Made by a program: the position numbers and the translations under genes. Positions 1 through 11,033 of a stretch of DNA of 64,000 nucleotides are shown piece by piece. Within the stretch, counting starts at the first letter, position 1, and each line of letters starts with the position of its first letter. Source of the stretch: Perkinsus olseni (taxonomy: Eukaryota; Perkinsozoa; Perkinsida; Perkinsidae). The stretch covers positions 62,001-126,000 of the forward strand of contig JABANP010000022.1 in NCBI GenBank assembly GCA_013115135.1. The letters are read 5' to 3'. The notes beneath the pieces were generated by a model, which worked only from the letters and a program-made list of their open reading frames with translations, did no database searches and was not told where the DNA came from.

Positions 1-2
1 AG

Positions 3-1090
3 TTGGCTGTTACCATCGGTATCCTCGTTGCCTACGCTTTGGGTATGGCTTTCAGGACTCAGGCCAACTCTGTGGATCCCAACGCCGACAGTCAGACTTT
101 CTGCAACTGGCGTGATGTGAGCTGGATCTACCTCATCCCTTCCGGCCTCCTCGGCGTCCTCGTGTTCTTTGTTCCCGAGTCGCCTCGTTGGCTCGCTGAG
201 CATCGTGGATTGGACGCGGCCAAGAAGGTGTTGTTGAGACTCCACGGTACTGATGAGAACGATGCGGATGTTGCTGTTGAGCTGAAAGGCTTATGAGGTC
301 ACCGTTGAGGCTCAGAAAGCCAAATCGGGTATGACTCAGAAGGAGCGATTCAACGATGCGGTGTCCGGTCTCCGTAAGTACTGGATCCAGGTGGTCATCG
401 GCGTGGTGCTGCAGATCTGCCAGCAGTTGTCTGGTATCAACGCAGTCATTTTCTATCAGACCACTATCTTCCAGGCGGCTGGTATCAGCAACAAGGAAAC
501 CATGGCTCTCATTACCATGGTTGTCCAGGTCGTTGTTACTTTCATCGCTTGCTGCATCATGGACCTTGCCGGCAGGAGAGTATTGTTGGTTGTTGGTGCT
601 AGCGGCATGTGCATATCTGCATGGATGCTGGGTCTCTTCTTCTACCTCCAGGATGTCAGTGGCGTGACCAACGTTGGCTGGTTGGCTCTGGCTTCGGCCT
701 ACTGCTACATTGCGTTCTTCTCTATCGGCGTTGGCGCTATCCCGTGGCTCATTATGTCCGAGATTTTCCCCAACGAAGTTAGAGGCAACGCTGCTGCCAT
801 CGCCACTGCTGTCAACTGGCTCTTCTCCTTCATTGTCACCATGTTCTTGGATGCTTACAGGCAGGCCATTACCTACCAGGGCGTCTTCTGGAGCTTCGGT
901 TTCATCTGCTTGGTGATGATCTTCTTCGTTGTCCTCTTCATCCCTGAGACTAAGGGTAAGTCCTTCGAGGAGATTGAGGCCGGAGTTCGACAAGAAGTAT
1001 CACAGGAAGCATGCTGCTAATGCCAAGGAGACCTCGCCGGCTTCCGTGGAAGAGGGTCCCCACAGCCCCACCACTACTGTGGAGGTCTAA
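3..1090 (+). CDS. MFS hexose transporter copy 1 (5'-partial, two frameshifts)
   Basis: C-terminal two-thirds of a sugar porter of the major facilitator superfamily, predicted to move hexoses across the plasma or an internal membrane. It is cut by the left window edge. Visible family motifs are PESPRWL at the end of the N-terminal half, QQLSGINAV in TM7, DLAGRR in the loop between TM8 and TM9, and PETKGKSFEEI after TM12. The product is nearly identical to copy 2 (2741-4309). Two 1-nt insertions break the frame relative to copy 2: an extra A in the AAAG run near 283, which creates an early TGA, and an extra G near 981, which truncates the tail. Skipping both bases keeps homology to a TAA at 1090. 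Assembly error is the simpler explanation; a young pseudogene is possible. Confidence 0.85.
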
Positions 1091-2740
1091 GTCGAGTGAT
1101 AGATGACAGCTGAGCGTCTGTTCTTCCCGGTCCACAATCGGGCGATGGCGCTCGGGGCTGTCGTAGTGGCTCGGATCTTACGCTCCCTAGTAGTTTTATG
1201 AATAGCTCGTCCTGGATTGGCATCGATTGTTAAGTGGTGTTCTGTTGGTCTTGTGGACTTGAAGACTCTATTGTAACTATATGTGGCAACAGTCTGCTGC
1301 GCTTTAGGCGTAGCCGTTGTTCTCTATTACATCATTCTTATTACTTACTTTATACTCTCAGTAGCACGGCCTTCCGTTGCTACCTCATTCATAACCCGCC
1401 AGTACTGTTACAACTTATGTAACTGATGCGCGGCCTCATCGAGAACTCGTTGTGTCATCGGCGTTCCAGTAGAAGCTGGTACTGCTGGTGTGTACTACGA
1501 GATCGTCGCTTTGCCCGGCATACCTACAGCAGCAGTTACTCGATTCGAATCGCGTGCGATCTCATATCCACAATTGGCATTCTGGTCAGCGAGCTGTAGG
1601 TCTGGGTAGAAGCGTCGTTCGTCCTCTGACGTAATGTATTTTATGATTATTCCATTCGGTTACTCAGTGTTCGGCGGATCACCTCAGTCGAGGTCCCGCT
1701 AGTATCGCACATCAAAAGCTGTTCTTCCCTTCATGAGAATCGTCTTTCTATGCCAAGTACCGCTCCCTTGTCTTCCGTTCAACGCGTGGAACACGCGTTA
1801 CATAACTACGAAGATTAGGGTTGATGGTAGAGGGTCACCTCAGTGTTCCGTTGGTGATGAAGTCATTCTCTGCGAGGCCATCGACAGTGAACAGTAGAGA
1901 CTGCGTCTCACCTTACTATGTTAAGTTTCTAGTACTGGATCTATACTAGTGCAAGTGTTGGGTTGAAAGTTGGTCACAAAGTACGGTGCACCGTAGTCTA
2001 ATGTACGGTGTACATTACATTCCTGGTTAAAGTCCGGAGACTAACACTTCGGTACGGGCTCCATCGTACAACATGCTCATATTTTATAATGGACAAGTAA
2101 CCTTAGCACTTGTATCAGATAGCAGATTCACTCAATATATCCTTCTCGGCACAGATTTCTCCGCCTGATAAAGCTGAACGCGGCAAATTTCCTTCAACAT
2201 ATAGTCTGTCTAGGATTCGGCCACGTCCATTAGTGGTCCGACACGAACTTCGTCTGCCAAGTAGAAGCGTCAGGTTGCGTGACAAACTGTGATGTGCTTC
2301 CCACCTCGAGCTATGTATTGTGTCGAGGCTGTCCCTTTTGTCGCAGCCCGAGGCCGCGAAGACCCCTCTTTTGCGATCACAGAGGCCTGACTGTTCGGTG
2401 GCGGGGAGCTTAATCGGGTCTCGAATCTCTGCAACCTGTAGACAGGCTACAGTATCAGCCCGAGGAAGTGGTTGTCAGTGAGCTGTGCGTGAGCTCAGAT
2501 GGACTGGGTAGAATTGGGCTCTAGCCTTCGCGTAGTAGCGTGAACGACGTCCACCCAAGGCCCAGAGCCCATCGCACTCGGTGATGGATAGAGAACCGTA
2601 GCGAACCTTGGCTAGGTGCCTAGGCTCTTATACATAGGAGTTTTTCGAGTTCGCGGTCTAACCTTAGGCTTTGAGCGGAGGACTTCTTAAGCAGGAATGG
2701 ATTCAGTTCAGTTTCTTGTTATTAGTCTTTTCCTTGACTA
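1091..2740. other. Intergenic region, no gene seen
   Basis: About 1.65 kb between transporter copies 1 and 2. No open frame here has family resemblance or plausible exon structure. It should hold the 3' UTR of copy 1 and the promoter and 5' UTR of copy 2. A pyrimidine-rich stretch with AG dinucleotides lies just before the copy 2 ATG and could act as a trans-splice acceptor if the organism uses a spliced leader (inference). Confidence 0.5.
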
Positions 2741-4309
2741 ATGAAGTATATCTGTGCTGTGCTGTCTGTTGGCGCAGTGCTGTTGGGACCACTGATGTTC
2801 GGTCTCACAACTGGTTTCACCGGTCAAACAATCGATACTATGGCCAACACGGTTACAACCGCTGATGGTACTCCTATTGAGATCGGGGTTTATGACCACC
2901 TATGGGTGTTGCATGGTTCCAGCGAGTCCTCCTTGTTCGGCTCTCTCGTGAACATCGGTGCCATGTTCGGTGCTTTCGTCGGCGGTCCTCTCATTGACCG
3001 ATTCGGAAGGAAGTGGTGCCTCGTTGGGTGCTCGCCTTGCTTCGTTCTCCTTTATCTGTGGCAGGCTTTGGCCCACACCTCGTGGCAGCTGCTGTTGGAG
3101 CGTATTATTGTTGGAATCGTTGTTGGTATCGAGTCCGTGGCCGCCCCCACCTACATCGGTGAGGCTTCCCCCACTAAGATCCGTGGTATGCTCGGTGCTG
3201 CTAACCAGTTGGCTTCTACGGTTGGCAATCTCATCGCCTACGCTTTGGGTATGGCTTTCAGGACTCAGGCCAACTCTGTGGATCCCAACGCTACCAGTCA
3301 GACTTTCTGCAACTGGCGTGATGTGAGTTGGATCTATCTTATCCCGTCGGGCCTATTGGGAATTCTCGTTTTCCTCGTTCCCGAGTCGCCTCGTTGGCTC
3401 GCTGAGCATCGTGGGTTGGATGCGGCCAAGAAGGTGTTGTTGAGACTTCACGGTACTGATGAGAATGACCCGGATGTCGTTGAGGAGCTGAGGGCTTATG
3501 AAGCCACGGTTGAGGCTCAGAAGGAGAAGGCTGGTTCGACGAGGAAGGAACGTTTCGACGATGCGATGGCCGGTCTCCGTAAGTACTGGATCCAGGTGGT
3601 CATCGGTGTGGTGCTGCAGATCTGTCAGCAGCTGTCTGGTATCAACGCAGTCGTTTTCTACCAGACTACTATCTTCCAGGCGGCTGGTATTAGCAACAAG
3701 CAGATGATGGCCCTTGTTACTATGATTATTCAAGTTGTCGTCACCTTCATCTCCTGTTGTATTATGGATCTCGCTGGTAGGAGATTCTTGCTGGTCTTTG
3801 CCGCCTCGGGTATGTGCATTTCTGCATGGATGTTGGGTCTCTTCTTCTACCTGCAGGATGTCACCGGATTAACCAACGTTGGCTGGTTGGCCCTGGCTTC
3901 AGCTTACTGCTACATTGCGTTCTTCTCTATCGGTGTCGGTCCGATTCCGTGGCTTATTATGTCCGAGATTTTCCCCAACGATGTCAGAGGCAACGCTGCT
4001 GCCATCGCTACTGCTGTCAACTGGCTGTTCGCATTCATTGTTACCATGTGCTTGGATGCTTACAGGCAGGCCATTACCTACCAGGGTGTCTTCTGGAGTT
4101 TCGGTTTCATCTGCTTGGTGATGATCTTCTTCGTTCTCTTCTTCATCCCTGAGACCAAGGGTAAATCCTTTGAGGAGATTGAGAATGAATTCGATAGGAA
4201 GTATCACAGGAAGCATGCCAAGAATAAGGAGCCCGCTGCCCCGAGAAGTGAGATATCTTCGACTCTCGAGGAGTCCTCTACTCCTGTGACCACAACCGCT
4301 GAGCCGTAG
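2741..4309 (+). CDS. MFS hexose transporter copy 2
   Basis: Complete, intronless 522-residue sugar porter, a usual length for the family, predicted as a 12-TM facilitator or H+ symporter of hexoses. The frame opens at ATG 2741 with a TM1 of the form MKYICAVLSVGAVLLGP, matching the starts of copies 3-5. Motifs: DRFGRKW (residues about 86-92, TM2-TM3 loop), PTYIGEASPTKIRG (about 136-149), PESPRWL (214-220), QQLSGINAV (296-304), PETKGKSFEEI (from about 470). The cytosolic tail is about 45 residues, basic then Ser/Thr-rich. It is closest to copy 1, including shared stretches such as the TQANSVDPNA loop, so the two are a recent duplicate pair. Substrate cannot be read from sequence alone. Confidence 0.95.
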   Translation: MKYICAVLSVGAVLLGPLMFGLTTGFTGQTIDTMANTVTTADGTPIEIGVYDHLWVLHGSSESSLFGSLVNIGAMFGAFVGGPLIDRFGRKWCLVGCSPCFVLLYLWQALAHTSWQLLLERIIVGIVVGIESVAAPTYIGEASPTKIRGMLGAANQLASTVGNLIAYALGMAFRTQANSVDPNATSQTFCNWRDVSWIYLIPSGLLGILVFLVPESPRWLAEHRGLDAAKKVLLRLHGTDENDPDVVEELRAYEATVEAQKEKAGSTRKERFDDAMAGLRKYWIQVVIGVVLQICQQLSGINAVVFYQTTIFQAAGISNKQMMALVTMIIQVVVTFISCCIMDLAGRRFLLVFAASGMCISAWMLGLFFYLQDVTGLTNVGWLALASAYCYIAFFSIGVGPIPWLIMSEIFPNDVRGNAAAIATAVNWLFAFIVTMCLDAYRQAITYQGVFWSFGFICLVMIFFVLFFIPETKGKSFEEIENEFDRKYHRKHAKNKEPAAPRSEISSTLEESSTPVTTTAEP

Positions 4310-5869
4310 TTCTCCCTTATGCAAGAGAGGTGCTGCGCCTGTACGTGCTAAAGACCCTCAGTAGTAGATTACACTGCAGGTGTCAGCGAGACAAGTTTCT
4401 AATCTTATGCCCACACTACGGTCGTTAAACTGTTGCACATTCTGATGCTCTTGATGCTGAAATGCAATTTCCTATCGTGATGGGTGAGTTGAAGACTCCA
4501 TGCCCATCGTCTTCTGGGAGCTAGTAAAATTGTTTATGTTGGCCCGATTACCGTTAAGCCCAAGATTACAGTGGCTATGCGCTAGGAAGTTCAAGTTGTA
4601 TAAGACTCCTATCACCACTCATGCGGTGGTTCATGGTGTAGCTATAGCATGTTATTATGGATGAGTTCCTTTTGCTGCTTAATGCCCGAAGTGGCTGGCT
4701 GCGCCCTCTCTCCAGTGGCTAGTAATAGCAGCTGCCTTTTACTCGGCTCTGATTAACCTTGCTCAGTGTCGCAGTTCCTGCTTTGCGATGCTCGTTGTCA
4801 CTTCACTGTATTGACGACGGATCAAGCATATTGAGTGATTTTGTCACCATGACTAGCCATTGTAGAATAATCCTATTCACATACTACTGCTGTACAAAAT
4901 TTATAGCTGTTTCTCATATCTGATCCGTTTATCCGGTCTGAGATCGCCCAGCAACTTCTTCCGTCTTTCTCTGCTCACGTCGCGTGTACTCGCAGACCTC
5001 GAGTTGTCAATCTGGATCCAGGCTGAGCGAAAGCACAATTCTCTATGTCCAGCTTGTCCGAATTTGGAAACTATCTCATCTGTTCCGGTCTTCCCGTTCT
5101 TCTCGCTCTTTCGCTATCTCTGTGACGCTTCTACTACTTGTAGCCAAGGAACAGTTCCGAGACTGATGCGAGTGATGGACGTCAATCACGATAGAAGAAG
5201 CCCCACATGATTCAATTTCGAGGCATCGAGGAAGTGGAACATCCTGTTTCGGTGTGCTCTCTAGTTCGTGGTCCGAGTCCGTGAAAGGTTAAGCTCCGTT
5301 CTCACCCACCTGCTCAACTCGGAGATCCTTACAGCGATTGTTAATGGATGTCAGACAGCTCAATCATAGTCTAGCCTCATTTTGAGTGTTAAAGATGCTT
5401 TCCGCATTGATGTATCTCAAGTGATTGGTTCGACGTATCACCGAAGTCTCATTATCCCGAAGCGCATGCTAGTTATGGATCTGGTAGCATTGAAGGCAGC
5501 GAGAGTTATGCTTAGTTCGTTCGTTCTATACGTTGCTTGCCGTTCCCTTCCTGCACGTCGCCCTTTCTTCAATCAGAGGAGACAGAGCGAACACAAGCTT
5601 AGCGATATTCTACGGGATGCGTACCCTTGTGTACTCGTCCACGCACGCTAAAAAGCGCGTCTGCTAGCGTGTGCACTGTGGGTTTATCCGATGTGGTTTC
5701 TATAGCAGAGAATTATTTTGTAGATGGTCTCTTATGGTAACTGTGTGGGATTTCCAGACTGGGGTGCGAAAATCGTGTGGCTGTGAAGATGGTCTTCGTA
5801 CTTGGGTGTATATGAGTGTAAGCATTTTTCTTCAGTTTTTTATAAAGTTACTTTAATACCCAAAGCCCT
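4310..5869. other. Intergenic region, no gene seen
   Basis: About 1.56 kb between transporter copies 2 and 3. Several short open frames are present but none shows family resemblance or splicing that would extend it. A T-rich stretch just upstream of 5870 (near 5828-5850) may belong to the promoter, 5' UTR or a trans-splice acceptor of copy 3. Confidence 0.5.
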
Positions 5870-7507
5870 ATGAAGTACCTTTGTGCTATCATCTCCGTCG
5901 CAGCGTCCCTTTTTGGACCGTTGATGTTCGGTTTGACATCTGGTTTCACCGGTCAGACAATTGATACGATGCAGAATGGTGTCACGACTGGTGATGGTAC
6001 ACCTGTGGCAATTGGGCCTGATGACCATCTCTGGGTATTCACCAACACTACTCAAGGTTCTCTGTTCGGTTCGTTGGTCAACCTTGGTGCTATGGGCGGT
6101 GCTATCCTGTTGGGTGGTCCTTTAATCGAGAGGTTCGGCAGGAAGTGGGTTTTGCTGGGATGCTCTCCTTGCTTCCTGCTCTGCTACGTATGGCAAGCTT
6201 TGGCTCATACCGCCTGGCAGCTCTTGTTCGAGCGTGTCCTCGTCGGTTTCGTCGTCGGTGTCGAGTCTGTCGTGACTCCGACATACATTGGTGAGGTTTC
6301 TCCTACCAAGATTCGTGGTGCATTGGGTGCCTGTAACCAGCTGTCTATCACCATCGGTATTCTCATCGCCTACGCACTTGGTTTGGGATTCCGAACAGAT
6401 TCCGGTTCAACTGATCCTAACGCTAACAGCCAGACTTTCTGCCAGTGGCGTGATGTGAGTTGGATCTATCTGATTCCGAGTGCCCTATTGGGTATTTGCA
6501 TGTTCTTTGTTCCCGAGTCCCCACGTTGGTTGGCCGAGCATAATCGTGCTGATGCCGCTAGAAGGGTTTTGCTGAGACTTCGTGGCTCTAAGACAGTGGA
6601 GGAGGATCCAGAGATTATGGCAGAGGTCAAGGCTTACGAGTCCGAGGCAGAAGAGAATTCCAAGAACGCGAAGGACAACTGGAAAGAGACAGTCGTTTGG
6701 TCGTGGCATGCTCTGGGACGCGCCAAGATGCAGCTGTTTATCGGTGTCATTCTGCAAGTTTTGCAGCAGTTATCTGGTATCAACGCTGTTATCTTCTATC
6801 AGACTACTATCTTCCAAGCTGCTGGCTTGAATAACAAAGAGACCATGGCCCTTGCTGTTATGGCAGTGCAAGTTATTGTTACATTCATCGCTTGTTGTAT
6901 TATGGATATGGCCGGAAGAAGATTCCTGCTCGTATTGGGCGCAGTTGGTATGTGTATAGCCGCTATCCTTCTAGGCGTCTTCTTCTTCGAGCAAGGCATT
7001 GTTGATAACAACATTCCAGCCTTGGCTCTTTTCGCTGCCTTCCTGTACATTGCCTCCTTCTCCATTGGTGTTGGTGCCATTCCGTGGCTGATCATGTCCG
7101 AAATCTTCCCCAATGATGTCCGAGGTCTCGCTAGCTCTATCGCTACTGCCGTCAACTGGTTCTTCTCCTGGATCGTCACCATGTTCTTGGATGATTACAG
7201 AAGGGCGATCACTTACCAGGGTGTCTTCTGGAGTTTCGCCTTCATGTGTTTCGTGTTGGCCGTCTTCGTCTTGGTATTCGTACCAGAGACCAAGGGCAGG
7301 TCATTCGAGACGATCCAGGCCTACTTCGATTCTGGTCGTATCGTCAATTGCGAGTGTTGGGATAACTACAAGAGGAAGCACCAGAAGCCAGTGGAGAACA
7401 GCGAGGACAAGCAGGTTCCTGAATCTTCAATTGACCAGACGGAAGTGCAAGTATCTGTTAAGGGCTCACCCTCAGCCGATCAGAAAAAGTTGGATCAGGC
7501 TATATGA
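5870..7507 (+). CDS. MFS hexose transporter copy 3
   Basis: Complete, intronless 545-residue sugar porter. It has the family signature set: ERFGRKW after TM2, PTYIGEVSPTKIRG, PESPRWL, QQLSGINAVIFYQ in TM7, DMAGRRFLL and PETKGRSFETI. The ATG at 5870 gives the same TM1 start as its neighbours. Its C-terminal tail is the longest of the array (about 75 residues after PETKG), is hydrophilic and charged, and contains a Cys pair (NCEC) absent from the other copies, so regulation or targeting may differ. By sequence it sits between the copy 1/2 pair and the copy 4/5 pair. Confidence 0.95.
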   Translation: MKYLCAIISVAASLFGPLMFGLTSGFTGQTIDTMQNGVTTGDGTPVAIGPDDHLWVFTNTTQGSLFGSLVNLGAMGGAILLGGPLIERFGRKWVLLGCSPCFLLCYVWQALAHTAWQLLFERVLVGFVVGVESVVTPTYIGEVSPTKIRGALGACNQLSITIGILIAYALGLGFRTDSGSTDPNANSQTFCQWRDVSWIYLIPSALLGICMFFVPESPRWLAEHNRADAARRVLLRLRGSKTVEEDPEIMAEVKAYESEAEENSKNAKDNWKETVVWSWHALGRAKMQLFIGVILQVLQQLSGINAVIFYQTTIFQAAGLNNKETMALAVMAVQVIVTFIACCIMDMAGRRFLLVLGAVGMCIAAILLGVFFFEQGIVDNNIPALALFAAFLYIASFSIGVGAIPWLIMSEIFPNDVRGLASSIATAVNWFFSWIVTMFLDDYRRAITYQGVFWSFAFMCFVLAVFVLVFVPETKGRSFETIQAYFDSGRIVNCECWDNYKRKHQKPVENSEDKQVPESSIDQTEVQVSVKGSPSADQKKLDQAI

Positions 7508-8596
7508 GTTATTGCTGAATAATATTTGATGGTGCTTGGGTGATATAACCAAGTACTCGTCTCTGTATGGTAGAATGCCCGGGTGGCAGATTATGCTCTA
7601 TTTGGATTTCTCTTAATTTCTTTCGGTAGGTCGCACGTGCTGTGATGTACTTGTTGTTGTTGTTGGTTTACGTCCTTGAAGCAACTCCTACCTTTGGGTT
7701 ACCTAAGTTTATCTAAGTTTACATCTATAGCTCTTTCTTCGTTATTGCGGCGATCGAAATTTTATCGGTGCCAGCAACTCTGGTAGTTTTTGGTGCCTAC
7801 TTTATACTGATTATATCCTGGGACAATCTTTATTTATCTCCCTCTCTTGTGGTCAGGCTGAATATTTCCAAAGTATATGGAGCATCGCTCGAGTCTAGAA
7901 TTCACATTGAACATGGTTGGCCTTGAGTTGTAAGGTGTCTTGGGTAAGGAGTGGTTACACTCGCCGCCACGGAAGTGAGATTAAAGAGAGGGGAAGGGTG
8001 CCCACGCGTAAACTGCGTGTCCTCCTCGAGGCTAGTTAGTCTCAATCCGGGTATTGGACGTGGAGCGCTTTAGAGAGCTCTGGTTTGCAGGGGAGTCGCG
8101 GGAATTCCAATGCTATGCCTTTCCTCTCAACCTTCTTTGCGAATTCCTGGGAGATCGAGAGATGAGATTGCTGTATTGTCCTGAATGCATTCGGGACACC
8201 GGGGACACGGGGCTCGAGTTAACTGAACTCAACACGCAGTGTTAACGGCCATCTCCGTTGAGGATAGCCACCAGGTATTATCGTAGTGTGTTTACGTGTC
8301 TGAAAAGGCAGACTGAAAAGACCTCGTTGGCGTTGAATCCTGTGTACTTGGAGTCTCCTTGGCATCTGTCTATAACACAAAGAGAACACAATCCATCAGC
8401 CTTCCGCTGAGGCTAGCGCTAGTACAGTCTTCTTTCTTGGCTGTAGTTTTGCTCGATATCGTTCGGGGACCGACGAGCGGAAGCGTTGGCGAATAGAGTA
8501 GGGACTGCTCTGTGTGATGCGGGGAATGAGTTGGGTACATTCCTCATACTATTTAATACTCTCAGTTTTTATCCACTAGTTTCATCACTAAGGTTC
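7508..8596. other. Intergenic region, no gene seen
   Basis: About 1.1 kb between transporter copies 3 and 4. An open frame at 8054-8245 was considered but has no family likeness. Nothing else stands out apart from T-rich and GTT-repeat stretches near 7650. Confidence 0.5.
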
Positions 8597-10135
8597 ATGA
8601 GGTACCTCTGTGCAATACTCTCTGTTGCGGCTTCTCTATTGGGACCACTCATGTTCGGTCTGACTCTGGGTTTCACCGGCCAGACTATTGATACCATGCA
8701 GAATAACGTTACTACTTCCGATGGTACACCTATCGAGATTGGTCCCGATGATAACTTGTACGTATTTGATACTTCTACCGAAGGCTCCTTGTTCGGTTCC
8801 CTGGTCAACCTGGGCGCCATGGGCGGTGCTATCCTGTTGGGTGGTCCTCTTATTGAGAAGTTCGGCAGAAAGTGGGTTCTTCTTGCATGCTCACCTTGTT
8901 TCCTCCTGATCTACGTGTGGCAGGCTTTGGCTCACACCTCGTGGCAGTTGTTGTTTGCCCGTGTCCTAGTCGGCTTCGTCGTCGGCGTTGAATCCGTCGT
9001 CGTTCCCACCTATATCGGTGAGGTTTCCCCCACGGCTATTCGTGGCGCTTTGGGAGCCTGCAATCAGCTCTCCATCACCATCGGTATCCTCCTCGCCTAC
9101 GCCCTCGGACTGGCATTCAGGACTGACGCTGGTTCTACCGATCCCAACGCTACTGACAGCACTTTCTGCCAGTGGCGTACGGTGAGTTGGATCTATCTGA
9201 TTCCCAGTGCTCTGCTGGGTATCTGCATGTTCTTCGTGCCGGAGTCTCCTCGTTGGTTAGCTGAACACAATCGTGCCGAGGCCGCCAAGAAAGTTTTGTT
9301 GAGACTTCGAGGTTCGAAGTCGGTCGAGGATGATCCCGAGATCATGGAGGAGGTGAAGGCTTATGAAGTATCAGCTGCTAACAATGAGAAGAATGCGAAG
9401 GATACTTGGAAGGAGAGTGCATCCTGGGCCGTCCACGCCCTTGGCCAATGCAAAATGCAGTTGTTCATTGGTATCGCACTGCAAGTCCTACAGCAGTTCT
9501 CTGGTATCAATGCTGTTATATTCTATCAGACAACTATCTTCCAAGCTGCCGGTCTTGATAACAAGGAGGGTATGGCTCTTGCTGTTATGGCCGCTCAAGT
9601 GGTTGTAACTCTGATTGCCTGCATAATCATGGATATGGCGGGAAGGAGGGTCCTACTGGTAGCCGGCGCTGCGGGTATGTGCATCGCGGCTATTCTGTTG
9701 GGCGTCTTCTTCTTCCTGGACGATGTCAATGATAACAACGTCAGCTGGTTGGCTATTTTCTCCGCCTTCTTGTATATTGCTTCCTTCTCCATCGGTGTCG
9801 GTGCCATTCCATGGTTGATTATGGCTGAGATCTTCCCCAACGAAGTGAGGGGTCTATCTGCGTCTATCGCCACTGCCGTCAACTGGTTCTGTTCCTGGAT
9901 TGTCACCATGTTCTTGGATGACTACAGGGAGGCTATAACCTACCAGGGTGTCTTCTGGAGTTTCGCCGTCGTCTGTCTGGTTATGGTTGCCTTTGTTCTG
10001 GTCATTGTTCCTGAGACAAAGGGTAAGACCTTCGAAGAGATTCAGGCCTACTTCAGTAGAAGGTATGGTGGCAAGACCAGGACTGTGGACGCTGCCGTTA
10101 AGGTGGACGTTGAGAATGCTGCGGGTTTGCAGTGA
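8597..10135 (+). CDS. MFS hexose transporter copy 4
   Basis: Complete, intronless sugar porter of 512 residues. The reading frame is open from 8486, but the ATG at 8597 is chosen because it places MRYLCAILSVAASLLGP in register with the TM1 starts of copies 2, 3 and 5. Motifs: EKFGRKW, PTYIGEVSPTAIRG, PESPRWL, QQFSGINAVIFYQ (Phe for Leu within QQLSG), DMAGRRVLL, PETKGKTFEEI. The N-terminal half is almost the same as copy 5, including the substrate-facing TM1 and the first extracellular loop, so copies 4 and 5 are a second duplicate pair. Confidence 0.95.
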   Translation: MRYLCAILSVAASLLGPLMFGLTLGFTGQTIDTMQNNVTTSDGTPIEIGPDDNLYVFDTSTEGSLFGSLVNLGAMGGAILLGGPLIEKFGRKWVLLACSPCFLLIYVWQALAHTSWQLLFARVLVGFVVGVESVVVPTYIGEVSPTAIRGALGACNQLSITIGILLAYALGLAFRTDAGSTDPNATDSTFCQWRTVSWIYLIPSALLGICMFFVPESPRWLAEHNRAEAAKKVLLRLRGSKSVEDDPEIMEEVKAYEVSAANNEKNAKDTWKESASWAVHALGQCKMQLFIGIALQVLQQFSGINAVIFYQTTIFQAAGLDNKEGMALAVMAAQVVVTLIACIIMDMAGRRVLLVAGAAGMCIAAILLGVFFFLDDVNDNNVSWLAIFSAFLYIASFSIGVGAIPWLIMAEIFPNEVRGLSASIATAVNWFCSWIVTMFLDDYREAITYQGVFWSFAVVCLVMVAFVLVIVPETKGKTFEEIQAYFSRRYGGKTRTVDAAVKVDVENAAGLQ

Positions 10136-11033
10136 GTCTAATGGACAGAGATCCTGTCGCTATAACATGAATCTACAATTTTTATTGAATGAGGGCCATC
10201 CTCTCTTCAATGTTTAATAACTGATCGTTCAGACAGTTCTTCAATGTTTAATAACTGATCGTTTAGACAGTATACGTGTAAGAATCATTCTATGAACCCG
10301 TTCACGGGCGACAAAGTTATCGCACTGTTCTACGGGGTTGTTTAAGTGGCTCCTTGTGATCTACTTGCAAGTTTATGTCATTGGATAAGCTACTCTTGAA
10401 GGATTTGTCGTTGCTGTGTTAGTTAATTAAGCCTGTCAATAGTATAGACGTTCGTCCCTGCGGTACTACCGGAGCGGTAGGCTTTCTGTTTGATGAAGAT
10501 GATGGAATTGTGCAGGGTGAATTAACTGACGTTGAAGCCAGGTTAGAAATGGTTGAAAATTTAGGCTCAGATTGGGTAAGTCGACAACCTCAAACTTGAG
10601 TCAGATAAGAGATGTAAATCGTCGCGCCGGTACGGACAGCGCGGTTCGTTAGCGAGTCGCTTTCAGCGACGGTTGTTGGCCCATCGCTGCTGGGCTCATT
10701 AGCTATCAATGCCCCCACAAAATACATGCGCGTGTTTGCCAGGGATTATTTCATTCATTCTTCGAGCTCATAGACGTAATCGGGCCCTCCCAGAAAAGTT
10801 GAACCCATTGCAATAGACGACAGGTCATCGATGGTCCTATGGACTCACACCAACTCGAATTCCTTGCGTGGCGGGTCTTCGGAGCGGAAATAGGGACTGT
10901 GCGCGTCAATGGGACAGGACTGTGCGGGCAATGAGAACAGCCGGTGCGAAGGCTCATGCTCAAGAACCGCCGAGTGGTAGTCGTTTGATGCAAGATACTT
11001 CACCAAGCGGTGCGTAGGTCTTTTTTCTTCTCA
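10136..11033. other. Intergenic region with a short tandem repeat
   Basis: About 0.9 kb between transporter copies 4 and 5. It contains the 34-bp tandem duplication listed separately and otherwise no gene I can support. Confidence 0.5.
10204..10271. repeat. 34-bp tandem duplication in the 3' flank of transporter copy 4
   Basis: Two adjacent 34-bp copies (10204-10237 and 10238-10271) starting TCTTCAATGTTTAATAACTG differ at one internal base (C versus T in GATCGTTC/TAGAC). They begin about 70 nt after the stop codon of copy 4, so they probably lie in its 3' UTR. Confidence 0.9.

Noticed and set aside
133..993. Long open frame on the minus strand opposite transporter copy 1 (286 codons)
   Set aside because: It is the antisense shadow of the conserved transporter; similar shadows occur opposite copies 2-5 and none has its own family likeness.
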